DNA from: Riptortus pedestris
Lineage: Eukaryota > Arthropoda > Insecta > Hemiptera > Alydidae
DNA: 64,000 nucleotides
Assembly (NCBI GenBank): GCA_019009955.1
Contig: CM032228.1
Location: forward strand, 125,110,001 to 125,174,000
Direction: 5' to 3'
Shown here: positions 37,513 through 48,548 of the stretch, in pieces
Numbering within the stretch: the first letter of the stretch is position 1
Layout: each line of letters starts with the position of its first letter
Program-made: the position numbers and the translations under genes
Notes under the pieces: generated by a model
What the model saw: only the letters and a program-made list of their open reading frames with translations
What the model was told of the DNA's origin: nothing
Database searches by the model: none

Positions 37513-38095
37513 AGTCCGTCACGCAGGGGCTGCGTAAACTAAGCAGATTTCCCACGTGAAGTTATACAATAGAGAAATCTCCATACGAGAGCCGAACTGT
37601 TACGGCAAAGGGCCGAACTAGCTTTTGGCGGGAAATTCAAAAATCCGTTATCGGCCCTAATTTAATAAAAATGCAATATCTCGGTTAATATTCAAGATAG
37701 GGAATAAATATATAGAACAATATTTATAGTAAATTTAATTTGCAATAAGATTGATTCTGTACAATGTTTCGATCCGACGTATAGTAACGGAGATATTTTG
37801 AATTTTCGAAAATCCTCCCCTCTAAACCCCCCCTCCCACTGGTCCGATTGCAGCCAATAACGAACTTGATCTTTCTTTTTACATAAAACGAGTAAATATC
37901 GAGTTTGGTAACGATCATGCAAAAATTGCGACCGCTAGAGCGGTAACAGACAAATATATATATATACATAGTTTTGAACGGACCTCATTTTCGTCATCTA
38001 CTAGGTAGGATCGATGGACATTTGAAGAAAAATTTCGAAAATTCCGTCATGAGTACAACCTCAATAGCTGATTTCCCTTAGGGGAAATCCGCTAA
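37513..38095 (+). mobile_element. HLE copy 3 of a head-to-tail array, complete
   Basis: Five bases (TAAAA) after copy 2 ends, AGTCCGTCACGCAGGGGCTG starts again. The copy has the short-subtype block (CGAGAGCCGAACTG, GGCCGAACTAGCTTTTGGCG) and the core. Its AT block is short (ATATATATATAC), followed by GTTTTGAACGGACCTCATTT. It ends CCCTTAGGGGAAATCCGCTAA. About 583 bases and a good reference copy of the family. Confidence 0.97.
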
Positions 38096-38829
38096 AAATA
38101 ATCGAAATTTGCAAAATAAAAACAAAAATTAGAGAAACAGAACGAAACATGGGAAGTAAAGACAAAATTATAACGAAAAAGCAAATTAATCTCTTAACAT
38201 AACAACTGCTAATACTGGTGTTCTACGTAATGGTTTGTTTGTTGCCCTCATAGTGACAGAGCTTGACGTAGATAGCAGGGATTCCCAATATAGGTGGCAT
38301 TTGCTTTTCATTTTCAGGCTGTGTCTTCCTCCCCAATTTTCCTATCTCAGTGGTGAATATCCTTCCCTATATAATGCCTTTGATGACGATCAAAGATGAA
38401 TTGTACTTCTTAGTTTTGGTACACTCATTTCTGTGGTTCAAACATTTAGCTGAATATCGGAAACTCGCTTTCAACGCAGATATTTGAGTTGAAATTCCGT
38501 ACAATAACGCCTCGTATAAACTTAAATGGTAATTTTAATTTCAGTTGCATAAGCTAATTCTATTTGTAAGTTAATTATTTTCCTCTCTTTCTATATTTTT
38601 TTCAATTTAAAAACAATATATCATACGAATACTTCGGCAATTCGGTTGTACAAGTTTATACCTTGTACGGCATAATTTTATACTTACAAGTTTCATCACC
38701 CAATAAGAAATCAGAGTAGTAATTATACAATCTTATCAGAAAGTGTGTGATTAGCCATGTGTATCCAAATTTAATTACATTGATAGCATTTTTTTAAATT
38801 AATTGGCTGTAAAGTGAAAGTTGTCGGAC
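38096..38829. other. unassigned sequence upstream of a possible promoter
   Basis: AT-rich, with no repeat recognised. A less AT-rich patch at about 38270-38430 is unassigned. Confidence 0.4.
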
Positions 38830-39124
38830 AGGTCAGTGAGTATGAATGAGGATTACTAGCTGGCGGTCTATTGGCCTAATGTATGGCTTGTTATCAGTAG
38901 CCGCTTCAGCTGTGCCGGCTTCAGTCGTCACTGAGAGACTGTAGGCACCGTATCAGAGAGGCCTCATTCTAGGGCCTGTTTTCGCTTTTGTATTTTCGAT
39001 AGAAGCCTTTAGAGATTTGATATTTTTGAAGGTGAGTGGATAGGAGATATTGAGTGAGGCGGCGGAGAAGGACCTTATGCCATAGCGCGACGATTTAAAC
39101 CGATGTCCTGGTGAAGATGTGCCA
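38830..39124 (+). promoter_or_regulatory. possible promoter and 5' UTR of an unidentified gene
   Basis: This block is clearly less AT-rich than its surroundings. It contains arthropod-type initiator matches TCAGTA (about 38894) and TCAGTC (38921). No TATA box sits at the right distance. It leads into the possible start codon at 39125, with short upstream ATGs at 39103 and 39117 in other frames. The minus frame at 38953-39186 overlaps but has no supporting signals. The call is inferred from composition and the downstream exon. Confidence 0.4.
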
Positions 39125-39194
39125 ATGGGTGGACACCACAGTAAGGTCAAGGAGAAGAATGTCTGCGTGCCTAAAGCCAGCTTCAAAAGAAAAG
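39125..39194 (+). CDS. possible first coding exon, N-myristoylated-type start
   Basis: The frame opens at the first ATG after an in-frame stop (TAG at 39083) and reads MGGHHSKVKEKNVCVPKASF and then KRK, followed by one spare base. The exon is cut by AAAG|GTGAGC, a strong donor, at 39194/39195. Met-Gly followed by Ser at position 6 and a basic cluster is the pattern of N-myristoylated, membrane-tethered proteins. That is known chemistry; its use here is inference. The exon ends after base 1 of a codon, the phase at which the exon at 49966-50091 begins, so the two may join. I do not recognise the protein. Weaknesses: the Kozak context is ordinary and two short upstream ATGs precede it. Confidence 0.4.
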
Positions 39195-39970
39195 GTGAGC
39201 CATCTTCTTTAAGCCCATTTCATCTTTGAAAAATACACATCAATTCCCTCTTATCCGTTATGTTGAAGCTGTTCTTTTCATTATATGTAGTCATTTGTAT
39301 ATGAAAAGAAGAAATTAGGAAATGTGACTCTCAACATATTAAAGAACACATGTATCAGAATTTCATTATGAAAGTCGCGTTTCTTAAAAAAATAAACTTT
39401 TATGGCCCCAAACCAGTCATATGTGATTTAATTTGGCGTTAAAGAAATATATAGGAACATATTTAATTTCATTTAAACCGGCTGTCTCTTTTTTTTTTTT
39501 TATTTCTTTTTTTTAAGAAAGGCGGAGACTACGTGTGCTAACAATAAAATACATGCTGGCTGAATGCAGGCCGAGCTATTTTCGATTGCCGTATTTATGT
39601 GCAGGAACAGAGGGCTGTCCACCCATTGTTGCAATTCTTCCATATATTAGGAATATGAAAATTCATAAAAATGTAATAAAAGTACACAACATATACATCT
39701 TGCATATTTATTTATTTATTTGTATATTTTGCATATTATCGTTTTCATCATAAATAAATTAATTTATGGGTTTTATTTTCTTATATCCATTGCTGTGTAC
39801 ATGTAATTTGAAAATTCTTCGTTAACTTCTTTGATATACTTTTATCTTAGGTATATTAATAAATGAATTTTATGGATGCTGCACAAATATACCCTTTAAT
39901 AAACAAAAATATACCACTGAAACTGACTTGCGCAACACTACTTTACAAATACGCATACTCCTTATATTAA
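39195..39970. other. putative intron sequence
   Basis: AT-rich. A 72-codon plus frame at 39535-39753 has no motif. No SINE or HLE text. Confidence 0.4.
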
Positions 39971-40267
39971 CGCCTTATATACGCATTCCCAGTCTGGCTG
40001 GGTATCAGCAACACACACAAAAAGAGACTCCAGTCCTTCCAGAGCAAAGTACTTCGGATAGCGGCGAATGCTCCCTGGTTTGTTAGGAATAGCCAAATCC
40101 ACAGGGAATTGGAGGTTGCTCCTATTTCAGGTCACCTTTAACAATTTGTAAGAAAAAATCATGCATTCATCATCCTTCCCATGTCAAGTGGAGCCTCCCA
40201 TTATAATTTATGTACGACTGAAGAAAGACTGCGTTCAAGGTTGTACCAAAATATAATAATTTTGTAA
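39971..40267 (+). pseudogene. Jockey-type LINE reverse transcriptase, C-terminal end
   Basis: The frame reads YAFPVWLGISNTHKKRLQSF, then QSKVLRIAANAPWFVRN and SQIHRELEVAPI. These match the region after the RT domain in Jockey-clade LINEs ('IRPxLTYAxPVWxxxSxTHxxKLQxxQNKxLRxxxxAPWFVRN..HxDL'). A TAA interrupts at 40139-40141. The same frame then continues QFVRKNHAFI through ERLRSRLYQN to a stop near 40267. Upstream RT motifs are missing, so this is a 5'-truncated, dead copy, as is usual for LINE insertions. The A-rich text CCAAAATAAATTG near 40310 may be the 3' UTR end. Confidence 0.9.
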
Positions 40268-40458
40268 CAACTTTTGTAACACTTTGTGTATAATATCTGT
40301 ATTAGACCAAAATAAATTGTCTTACTTCTTCTTTCTGGATGCATAGTGCTCATTTCTTTTAAAGGAAAAATATACTTTATATAAAACTCATAAATAAGTC
40401 TTTTAGAATATGATATTGGTAGTATGTATATATTTTTATCTTACTCACTACTATGCAC

Positions 40459-40596
40459 TACAGGCCTTTGCAAAATCTGGGCCCCTCCCACCAATAGTAG
40501 GGACAGCAGCTGGCTCCTCCAATTTCGCAACCCTAGCCTCCACAAGTCCTCTCTCAGGTCATCCAGCCGCCACTGTAGGATTACCTCCCCCTTTCG
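40459..40596 (-). pseudogene. LINE ORF2 extreme C-terminus, frameshifted
   Basis: On minus, WRLDDLREDLWRLGLRNWRS matches the recurrent LINE tail 'RWLDDVEEDLRxLGVxNWRxxAxDRxxWR'. After a frameshift, WWEGPRFCKGL followed by a stop matches the usual terminal 'W...AKxHxGL*'. The opposite-strand frame of 81 codons at 40410-40655 is explained as its shadow. It is a different LINE clade from the Jockey fragment just upstream. Confidence 0.65.
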
Positions 40597-41382
40597 CCAT
40601 CCAGTACATCAAGCATTATATTTTCCTGTTTATTACATATAGCATAATATTTTAGGGGTTATTTTTTTTTTTCGGCGAAAGATATCCTACTTAAATAGTG
40701 CAAGTGGCTTTCTTAATAGCACAGCATATGACAGATGGACAACACAAGTCCATCGGTTCAGTTTTTGTTCTTACCTTCTATCTGCGCTGCCCTGTCTCTG
40801 TTTCAAATATCTTCTCAGAGCTCTTCTCTTTTATTTTTTTCCGAGGTAGAGTCCAGGTTATAATGTCTTAAATAGCACTTGGTATGATATCCGTTTGGCG
40901 TATTTTTGCTAATATCTTCCGGGAGAGACTCTTCAACTGCGTCCACGCTTATGGTTTCTCCGACTATTCTGGTCTATAGAATAATATGAATAGCTGACTT
41001 TCTCAAATGACACATTAAACCCACCAATAGCAGGAAATGAATAAGGATGTCCTAGTGCCGTTGAGTATCACAGGACTGTTTTGTGTAAGGTGAAATAGCT
41101 CTTTGAGACTCAGCAGCGTAAGAAGATATTAATATCCAGCTAGTGATGGATTAATGTGATGTCAGGACATTTGTCTATTCTCAAGATTCTATGTAGTGAG
41201 TTCTCGTTAGGGGTTCACTCGTGTAGTCCTTAATCCTCTCGTGTGGCACCTTAAGAAACAAGCCAATTCCAAAAAAAAAAAAAAACTAAATATGTAAAAT
41301 TTTGAGTTGAAGTCAAATATTTACTTGAATTTGAACGGTTATGGAAAAAAAAATTAATTATTCCCAAGTTTAATTAAATTAA
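40597..41382. other. unassigned sequence
   Basis: The patch at about 40730-40990 is less AT-rich and could be further LINE text, but I found no motif. Poly-A at about 41269-41285. Confidence 0.4.
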
Positions 41383-41985
41383 AAGTCCAATACACACGTG
41401 TAAGCTAAGCGGATTTCCCCCAAGTTGATGATTTCAATTCACCATCTATATTCTATTTCTTCCGTACTAAGTAGCTTGTATAAACAGGAATTGAAATATA
41501 AGATGGATATTAAATAAATTAATTACTCAAAGAGATAATCTCATGAGTTGAAATAGAGGTTTACTGAATCTGAATATCAAAGAACACAAATAACTTGCTT
41601 AAAATTTGAGATAAATACATTTTTTATTTATTAGCGTCCACTTTGTGTTACTATGGGCTAAATGGGGCGGATTATTTACAGGTTACCACCCTTTTGAGCC
41701 AGGCTGTGACTAAGAATTTTATTTAATAAGTTCGTCATTAAATTGCCCAAGTTGGAATGTTACTCATGCCTCCAGTTGTACGAAGTGAGATTAAGACGCC
41801 ATTACTCACAAGGCTAACATGAGCCTCCTGGGAAGAATACAAAATTAATGAACAAAATTTATATGAAATTAAATTTTCAACACGATGGCTTATATACAAT
41901 TATTCTATCAAATTCATATTACGTATTTCGAATTTCCTTGACCCCTTCCTCCTTAAAAATTGGATTCCAATGTAAATAATAAATT
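41383..41985 (+). mobile_element. old HLE copy interrupted by a SINE
   Basis: AAGTCCAATACACACGTG and AAGCTAAGCGGATTTCCCC are a decayed 5' end. GAGGTTTACTGAATCTGAAT and ATAACTTGCTTAAAATTTGA follow. A minus-strand SINE (41625-41829) then interrupts. Beyond it the element resumes with TTATATGAAATTAAATTTTC, CTTATATACAATTATTCTAT and CGTATTTCGAATTTCC. The 3' half is not recognisable. Confidence 0.65.
41625..41829 (-). repeat. tRNA-derived SINE inserted in an HLE
   Basis: TTTATTAGCGTCCACTTTGT, GATTATTTACAGGTTACCAC, TAAGTTCGTCATTAAAT, then a degraded B box and head (GAGATTAAGACGCC, CACAAGGCTAACATGAGCC). The part between CATTAAAT and GCCCAAG is shortened. Confidence 0.85.
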
Positions 41986-42040
41986 TTAAAAGAACAACAG
42001 TATAATTTTTAATATTTTTAGGAATTTCATTCATTTATTA

Positions 42041-42200
42041 AAGATTGCTAGCACGTAGAATTATGGGTTCGATCCCCACGTGGCTATAGTAATTTATTTA
42101 GTCTCGAGCTCACTAAATAATCCTGCCTAGAAAAGAGTGTTAACCTATAGCTAACTCGTCACGATTAGCTTCAATACCGCAAAGTGGGCGTCAAAAAATT
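42041..42200 (+). repeat. tRNA-derived SINE, partial
   Basis: B box TGGGTTCGATCCCCACG, then GCTATAGTAATTTATTTAGT, GAGCTCACTAAATAATCCTG, CCTAGAAAAGAGTG, TAACTCGTCACGATTAGCTT and AAGTGGGCGTC. The A-box region is missing. Confidence 0.85.
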
Positions 42201-43208
42201 ACAAAACAAAGAAAACGTTACTAGCAATTTATTATGGGCCAATGTTATTTAGCATTTATATAGTAAATGTTAGGTTATTAAATGTATATTACTGTATCTA
42301 ATTATTAACAGTTAAGTAGAATACCATTTTTTCTAATCTTTCTTTCAATTCTTTTCAAATATGTTGATCATCTTTTAATTTTTTATTTCTCAAATTGGCC
42401 AAAGTAACTTCAATATTAGAGGTTTAGTTTTTTCCGATGTCAATTGGGCAGATATATACTTGATCCTGGAAGTTATCCAGGTTTGACGCGTCTGCTTCTG
42501 ACGATCTGTAAATAGCTTATTGCCATAGAGGTACGCGGGTTCTATCCATTTCACATAGCAGGGACCATTCATTTAATAGCAAAATACGTTTTAAACTTAT
42601 TTTGAGCTCTTCAAGAGTGGGGATTTACTTTTTTTTTATTAAGCCAAAACCTTGTCTCCACAGTTTCCAACATGTTTCAGTGAAGAATTTTATAATTGAA
42701 GTAACAACTGATACGTGAAAAAACGGGTTTATGTGAAAAAGTTGAAATTACGGTTTCATGCCGTGCATTTGAGCAGTTTCCTATAAAAGTTAACATTAAA
42801 AATGTCAACTTTCATTTGATATGAAGAATTAAAAAAGATTTTAAAATATTTTTGTAAAATGTATTAATAATATAGACTAAAAGTCACTGCCATCATTGTA
42901 AATCTTTTAGAAACTAAAGTACAATAATTAATTTGTAATCTAATGATGATATACGAATGTTTTAGGTGTATGGTAGATCGTAATTTTTCTTTTTACCCCC
43001 GTAAATAATAGAAATTATTAAACATAATAATTGTATGTATTATCAATAATAAAAAACCCAACAATGGTTAAAAATGTTTGCATTGTTACTTCTTGGCTCT
43101 GCTACAAAGAGTTGAAGGAGTAAAATAAAACATAGGTTCCCGTTGAAATATGATTGGTATAATTTATGATCTAAAAAACATGAGTATTTTTTTTTTTTAT
43201 TTCGATTT
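42201..43208. other. unassigned AT-rich sequence
   Basis: No feature supported. Confidence 0.45.
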
Positions 43209-43412
43209 TATGGAGCCCAGGTTAGCCAGGTGAGGTGGTCTTAATAAACTTGGACACGGGTTCGATTCACATGTAGAGTCAATAGGAGTTCATTTAGTGA
43301 CAACATCATTAAATCTAAACCTTAGTCCCATCCTGGCTAGAAAAGGTGTTGACCTCTAGATAACCCGTCCCGATTAGCCTCAGTAGTACTAAGTGGACGT
43401 CAATAAATAACA
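43209..43412 (+). repeat. tRNA-derived SINE, near full length
   Basis: GAGCCCAGGTTAGCCAGGTG head, B box ACGGGTTCGATTCACATG, TTTAGTGACAACATCATTAA, TTAGTCCCATCCTGGCTAGA, AGATAACCCGTCCCGATTAG, AGTGGACGTCAATAAATAAC. It shows the complete head-to-tail order of the family. Confidence 0.95.
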
Positions 43413-43803
43413 TTTCAACATTTGTTTGGTGATTTCGTTCAGTCAGCAGATACATTATTCATATTACTTCGTCTACCACGGCTATTTATAGAAATATATG
43501 ATATATTTGTCCCCGGAAAAATGACTTTCTGGACCACCCTTTTCTCATTGGCACTGTATTTAACCTTAAGATAAAAGATAAGGTGAACCGAATTTGTGGT
43601 GAAACCGTTGAGGGCATCTCAATGAATGCCCAATAAGTTTCACCCTTCTTTTCTCTATCCGATGAACGTGATTAGACTTTTACTTTCACTTCTTTAAGTC
43701 CAATATGCTTTAGTTATTCTGTGCCAAACCCATATTTGTATTTTTTCTAATTGATTATATTCTTTTTGGTGAGAGCCTAACTTTCCTTCCCACAAAACAG
43801 AAA
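43413..43803. other. unassigned sequence
   Basis: Nothing recognised. Confidence 0.4.
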
Positions 43804-44249
43804 AGTCCGTCACGCAGGAGCTGCGTAAACTAAGCAGATTTTCCACGCGAAATTATACAATAGAGAAATCTCCATACGAGAACCGAACAGTTACGGCCGA
43901 ACTAGCTTTTGGCGGGAAACTCACTCCTCCGTTATTGGCCCACATTTAATAAAAATGCAAATTTCTCGGTTAATATTCAAGATAGAGAATACATGTATAG
44001 AGCAATATTTATTGTAAATTTAATTTTCAATAAGATTGGTTCTATACAATTTTTTGATTCGACGAATGGTAACGGAGATATTTCGAATTTTCGAAAATCC
44101 CCCCTCTAAAACGTTTAAATATCGAGTTTGGTAACGATCAAACAAAAATTGCGACCGCTAGAGCATTAACAGACAATATATATATAATTTTGAATGGACC
44201 TCATCTGCTGTGTAGGATCGATGGACATTTGAAGAAATTTTTCGAAAAC
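43804..44249 (+). mobile_element. HLE element, short subtype, 3' end lost at a fusion
   Basis: AGTCCGTCACGCAGGAGCTG, GCAGATTTTCCACGCGAA, CGAGAACCGAACAGTTACGG and the core, but with the C-tract to TTAACGAAC segment deleted (CCCCTCTAAAACGTTTAAAT). It then has TTGCGACCGCTAGAGC, a short AT block, and GTAGGATCGATGGACATTT. After TTTCGAAAACC the text switches to a minus-oriented HLE. Confidence 0.93.
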
Positions 44250-44814
44250 CTTCACTAAACCCCCACTCCTGCTTTTATCATATTATCAATAAGCTGTTAT
44301 ATCATGACTCAATTTATACTAAGCTTAAATATCACATATTGTTTACAAGAGACCATTATTGTGTGAGATATATGCAAATTTGTTGTATGATGACGTAATG
44401 AATTAAGATTTTACTTTCTAGTTTCGAAAATGTTTCTTTGATCTATACTGTACTTGATATTTAACCATTTCATTCAACACTGAAGATCATATTTATTGTT
44501 GGCTAGAATTGGACCTGGAATAGTGAGTGTTTATAGAGGGTGGTGGAATTTGAAAATTCAAAGTATCACCTTATAATGAGCCAGATTGTAAAGTGTTATA
44601 GTACAATTCTTGTTAAACTATTAATGGCCTACAATTGTTGTTCTATGATTTTTTTGCAATTCAAGTATTAAGCAAGTTATTCATACTTTCTAGTTTTCAG
44701 TCTTCTACTCATTGTTCTTTTAAATAGAAATAGAGAATATTTGGTGCTATGGGGTGAGGTGACCATCACATGGAAAATCTTAGCTTAGTTTAAACAGCTC
44801 CTGTGTGATGGACT
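44250..44814 (-). mobile_element. HLE element, minus strand, joined tail-to-tail to the preceding copy
   Basis: TTCACTAAACCCCCACTCCT, TTATCAATAAGCTGTTATAT, TTAAATATCACATATTG, then a diverged core (ATTTATTGTTGGCTAGAATT, ACCTTATAATGAGCCAGATT, TTCTAGTTTTCAGTCTTC). It ends AATCTTAGCTTAGTTTAAAC and AGCTCCTGTGTGATGGACT, a mutated 5' terminus. It has no AT block or 3' hairpin. Confidence 0.82.
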
Positions 44815-47800
44815 ATTTATGACCTGTTTCATTTCAATGTCATTAGAGGAAAAGACTATTTTTTAGTACCACAACAACATTTTCTTATCTTATATTCCCA
44901 GTACCAACAGTTTTATGCATTTTAGTAATTCACTTTTTAAACTCCTTATGTTCTATGAAAATTTAGTTAAAATTGTTGCATCTAAAAATGACTACAATAA
45001 CTTCATTTAATTTGTACATGGAAGTAATAAAGTCTGGAATTGTTACTGTTTAAATAGAGTATTTTCTTTCTTTTTTAAAAAAAATTACAATAGTTTATTT
45101 ATATATTGTATATATTAAATATTCAATCCACTGCACTAAATAATCTCTGACTCTTTAAATTTTCTGCCAAGCTCAAAGTCTGCTCTTCCCAATAGATAAA
45201 GAGATAACTAAAAGTTTATCTTTACAATCCTGTGATATTGATAAACCATATCTTGTTTCTGTCAATTACTTTCATTGGCTATCTTTTGTAAATTACTTGT
45301 AGCAATTATTTACTTTTTTTAAATTCTTTTAAATGAGATATGATTTTTTTTTTAAAATTTTCAGTATTTTTTGTTATTAATACTTTACATTGGTTTGAAG
45401 TAGCTTTAGTGGTTTTAATAGCTGTTTATGTGAATACTTGATTTATATATTTATGATAATAAAAACCATCAGAAAAGAGCCCTTCCAGCGTTATTTCCAT
45501 AAACTCAGTGTATTGTAATATTTTTATTGGGTTTTTATGGAGATGGGAATGGTTTGGAGTCATATAATGGCAGAAATGGACGTTTCACTCTTTTTCCTGA
45601 CTACATTCGAATATCTCAGCTACACTAATGTGGAGCTATTAATATTGTGTAGTGCATTTTTCAAAAAGTACATAATATATTTAAAAAATTGTATATTCAA
45701 TAAACCATCATTTAGTTTTGGGGTGGATCAAGTAATTAATATCACTTTTTATATGATGGTTTTTATTTCTCATAAGAAATTAAAACCATTATAATCATGA
45801 AAAAATTAATTTTTAAGATTTGGTTAATATTATTAGGGTGATCTTCTTCATAGTTATTAGATCACTCCATGGTCTGTTTTGTTTTCTAAATATTTATCGA
45901 ATCAAATTATTCTTAAACACTTTAAGAAAAATGAGTTCTGAGTAAATATTTGTATGAGTTCCGGAGTTCATATGTATCTGCATAACATGATTCCAAATTG
46001 GTTTTCTCCTTTTTTTAGCTAACATACTTCACTCTCCAAGGTGTATATAAATATCCTATGTTGATATTTTGCAATTGAAACTAGGAAGCAATGTTTAACT
46101 TTTATAAATATGAATAGATCTCCCATGATCTCGAATAATCTTTTCAGTCATATATATATACACACATACACGCACATATAGAATTTAGTATTCAATTACT
46201 TATTTCAATTCATTAGAAACAGTACTAACTTCTGCTAAAGTAACTTCCAAAGGACCCTGTTTGGAAATAGTTACATCTTATACTACATCGTCAAAGTACC
46301 CCTTTTTTATTGCCAACAATAAAATGTTCTAGACCAAAACATTTTTGAAAATGAGAGTAAGATAATGTCACTTCAGAAGATGGTTTAAGCTGAATTTATT
46401 TGGTGTGAATAATGTCAGCTGTTGTAATCATTGGAACATGCCCAACTTTTTGGTTTTCCGGGATGTATGGTCATTAAAACCTATATTTTTTATAAGATTT
46501 AGTGTTCTGACCATCCAATAAATATGCCTTTATTAATACCTCTTCAAAATCAAGCATAGGAGTGCACTTTTATTTTGGGTTTTGAAACTATATTTCCAAG
46601 TCAGTAATTGTTTTTATGTTTAGAAAGAGATCATTAGTGACTAGTATTATGAATTTGTTCATGCTTAATGGAAATTTAGAACATTAGCCATCAGTATATA
46701 AATAAAATACCTTGCATATAAATGTTAACTTATACTAATCAAGCTGAAGCATATTGTATTTATATATTTATGTTTTAAGTTAAGTTAGAAGAATCACTTA
46801 GAATTGCTACAATAAATGTTACATATTTTGGTACGGAGAAATTAGTAAAATAAATTATTTCTGATGGAAATAAATAAATAATCTCTGTATGGTATCTTAT
46901 AATTATGGAAGAGTGGATGCTAATTCACATACCAATTATTGTTAAGTTTGGCCACATTGTTTGTACCCAATAAAATTGTTGACTCCCACTATAATTTTTA
47001 GCCTATATCTCATTTATAGTTTGATATATGACAAAAGTTACTTTAAATAACAAAACAAACAACTTTTGTTATATGCATCTTTGCCGAAAAACCAATATAA
47101 AACAAAATATCACAATTTTCCTTCTCAGGCCTCCCTTATAACCCCCTAGCCTATAGTCTAAGTTAGATTAGTAGTAATATATGTTCCAAATTTAATAAAT
47201 TCGGTAAGTAGTTCAGGTGTGAACAGGTAAGAAACAAAAAACACAGATACCTAAGCCAGAAATTGCTGATATCGTTTCAATGGCATGTGAATTGAAAAAG
47301 TATTGTGAAATTTTGAAAAAAAAAAGTTAATATACAGACAAAGATTACAATTTCATATAAGTTCTTAAAAATAAATTTTTGTCTGATTACATCTATAGAT
47401 TGCATTATTTAGAAAATTAAATCATTAAGCATGTGCAAATTATTATTTTAATACAAAAAGATTAATGAAAATGTTTTGAAAGTTAGTATTATATATTTTA
47501 ATCATTAATAAAGAAATTACATAAAATAATGTGTGTATTTTTTAAAGATTATATCTCTCAATTTTCAACAATGTAAAAAATTCAAGCGTTGTGTAACATT
47601 CTTTTTGTAGATTAAAGTCTCTTTATCCAGCTAAGAACAAGTTATAAACGTAATCTTCTGGGGGCCAGTAAGTCCACAATACAAAAATTCTCTTTGCCCA
47701 TGTGGAAATTGAACTGACATTCTGATGTTTTCCAAATGTATTAAGACCAACCCATTAACTCATAAGGAAATAAAATTAAAGGTACTGTATTGTTTGTAGA

Positions 47801-48548
47801 ACATTTTTGAAGAAAATTGTTTTATATTATCTAGTGTAATTGAAATCAGAATTGAAATTTAAAAATCTTTTAAAGTATTAAAAAAAAGGAGACCCATATT
47901 CAAATATGAATACAAATTTTCATAATTTATTGCAGATTAAAGAATAAGATTATTAATTTGCTCTAGAGATCCACAGCAGTGCTGCAGTGATTGGGCTGCT
48001 TTTCCGATGATGATATTCTTCCACTATTCATTATTTGTTAAAATGAATTGCTTACTAATATAAAAAAACAAATAAATGTTTAAAATGAGACATCTGGGTT
48101 GGTTCTTACTTTTACCAAATTTTTCCTCAATATTCATTGCCGGCATTGAACTTTTGAGTACCTACATAAACAAGTGATTTAAAAATTGAATTGAATTATG
48201 TTTTACTGCTTTTGGCTTTCTACTAGCTTTTGTGATCCTATGATGGGCATTAATCTTTTGTTCTGAAGATGAATGTGGTCCTCACTTTTTGGAAGATTAG
48301 ACTGATCCATTTTTAAAAACAAACAACTAGTATTTCTTAAGTTCTTCTGCGTAATTTTCTCTATTTTTGTATATTTGCTTTCTTTCTTAAAGAATTATAA
48401 GACTATTGGACACAATAGTTCAAATTTATTACTTAAAATTTAACATTTTTAGAGGACAGAATAAAGATGAAGCTTCTAGGAATTAATTTCCTATCATGGC
48501 ATTTCTATCATTTCACTTCATAATAACCATGATCAGAATTTGTTGAGA
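44815..48548. other. putative intronic sequence with few recent repeats
   Basis: This stretch is AT-rich and unusually free of HLE and SINE copies. A short AT/CA tract lies at about 46150-46181. A decayed minus-strand SINE head is possible at 47657-47771 (TTGCCCATGTGGAAATTGAA, ATTAAGACCAACCCATTAAC). No exon was recognised; the 85-codon frame at 45537-45794 has no motif. Confidence 0.4.
47657..47771 (-). repeat. decayed SINE head
   Basis: TTTGCCCATGTGGAAATTGA corresponds to the family's reversed B-box region (TTGCCCAGGCGGGAATCGA). ATTAAGACCAACCCATTAAC corresponds to the tRNA head. The body is not recognisable. Confidence 0.55.

Noticed and set aside
36773..38095. HLE copies as TIR-type MITEs
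   Set aside because: The outermost bases of the two ends are not inverted repeats (AGTCCGTCACGC against TGCTAA), there are no clear target duplications, and copies form head-to-tail arrays.
38953..39186. 77-codon minus frame over the putative promoter
   Set aside because: The plus strand has the start, phase and donor signals. The minus frame has no acceptor/donor pair or motif.
40410..40655. 81-codon plus-strand frame with Ala/Pro/Ser-rich peptide that looked like an exon
   Set aside because: The opposite strand encodes a recognisable LINE C-terminal motif (WRLDDLREDLWRLG), so the plus frame is its shadow.
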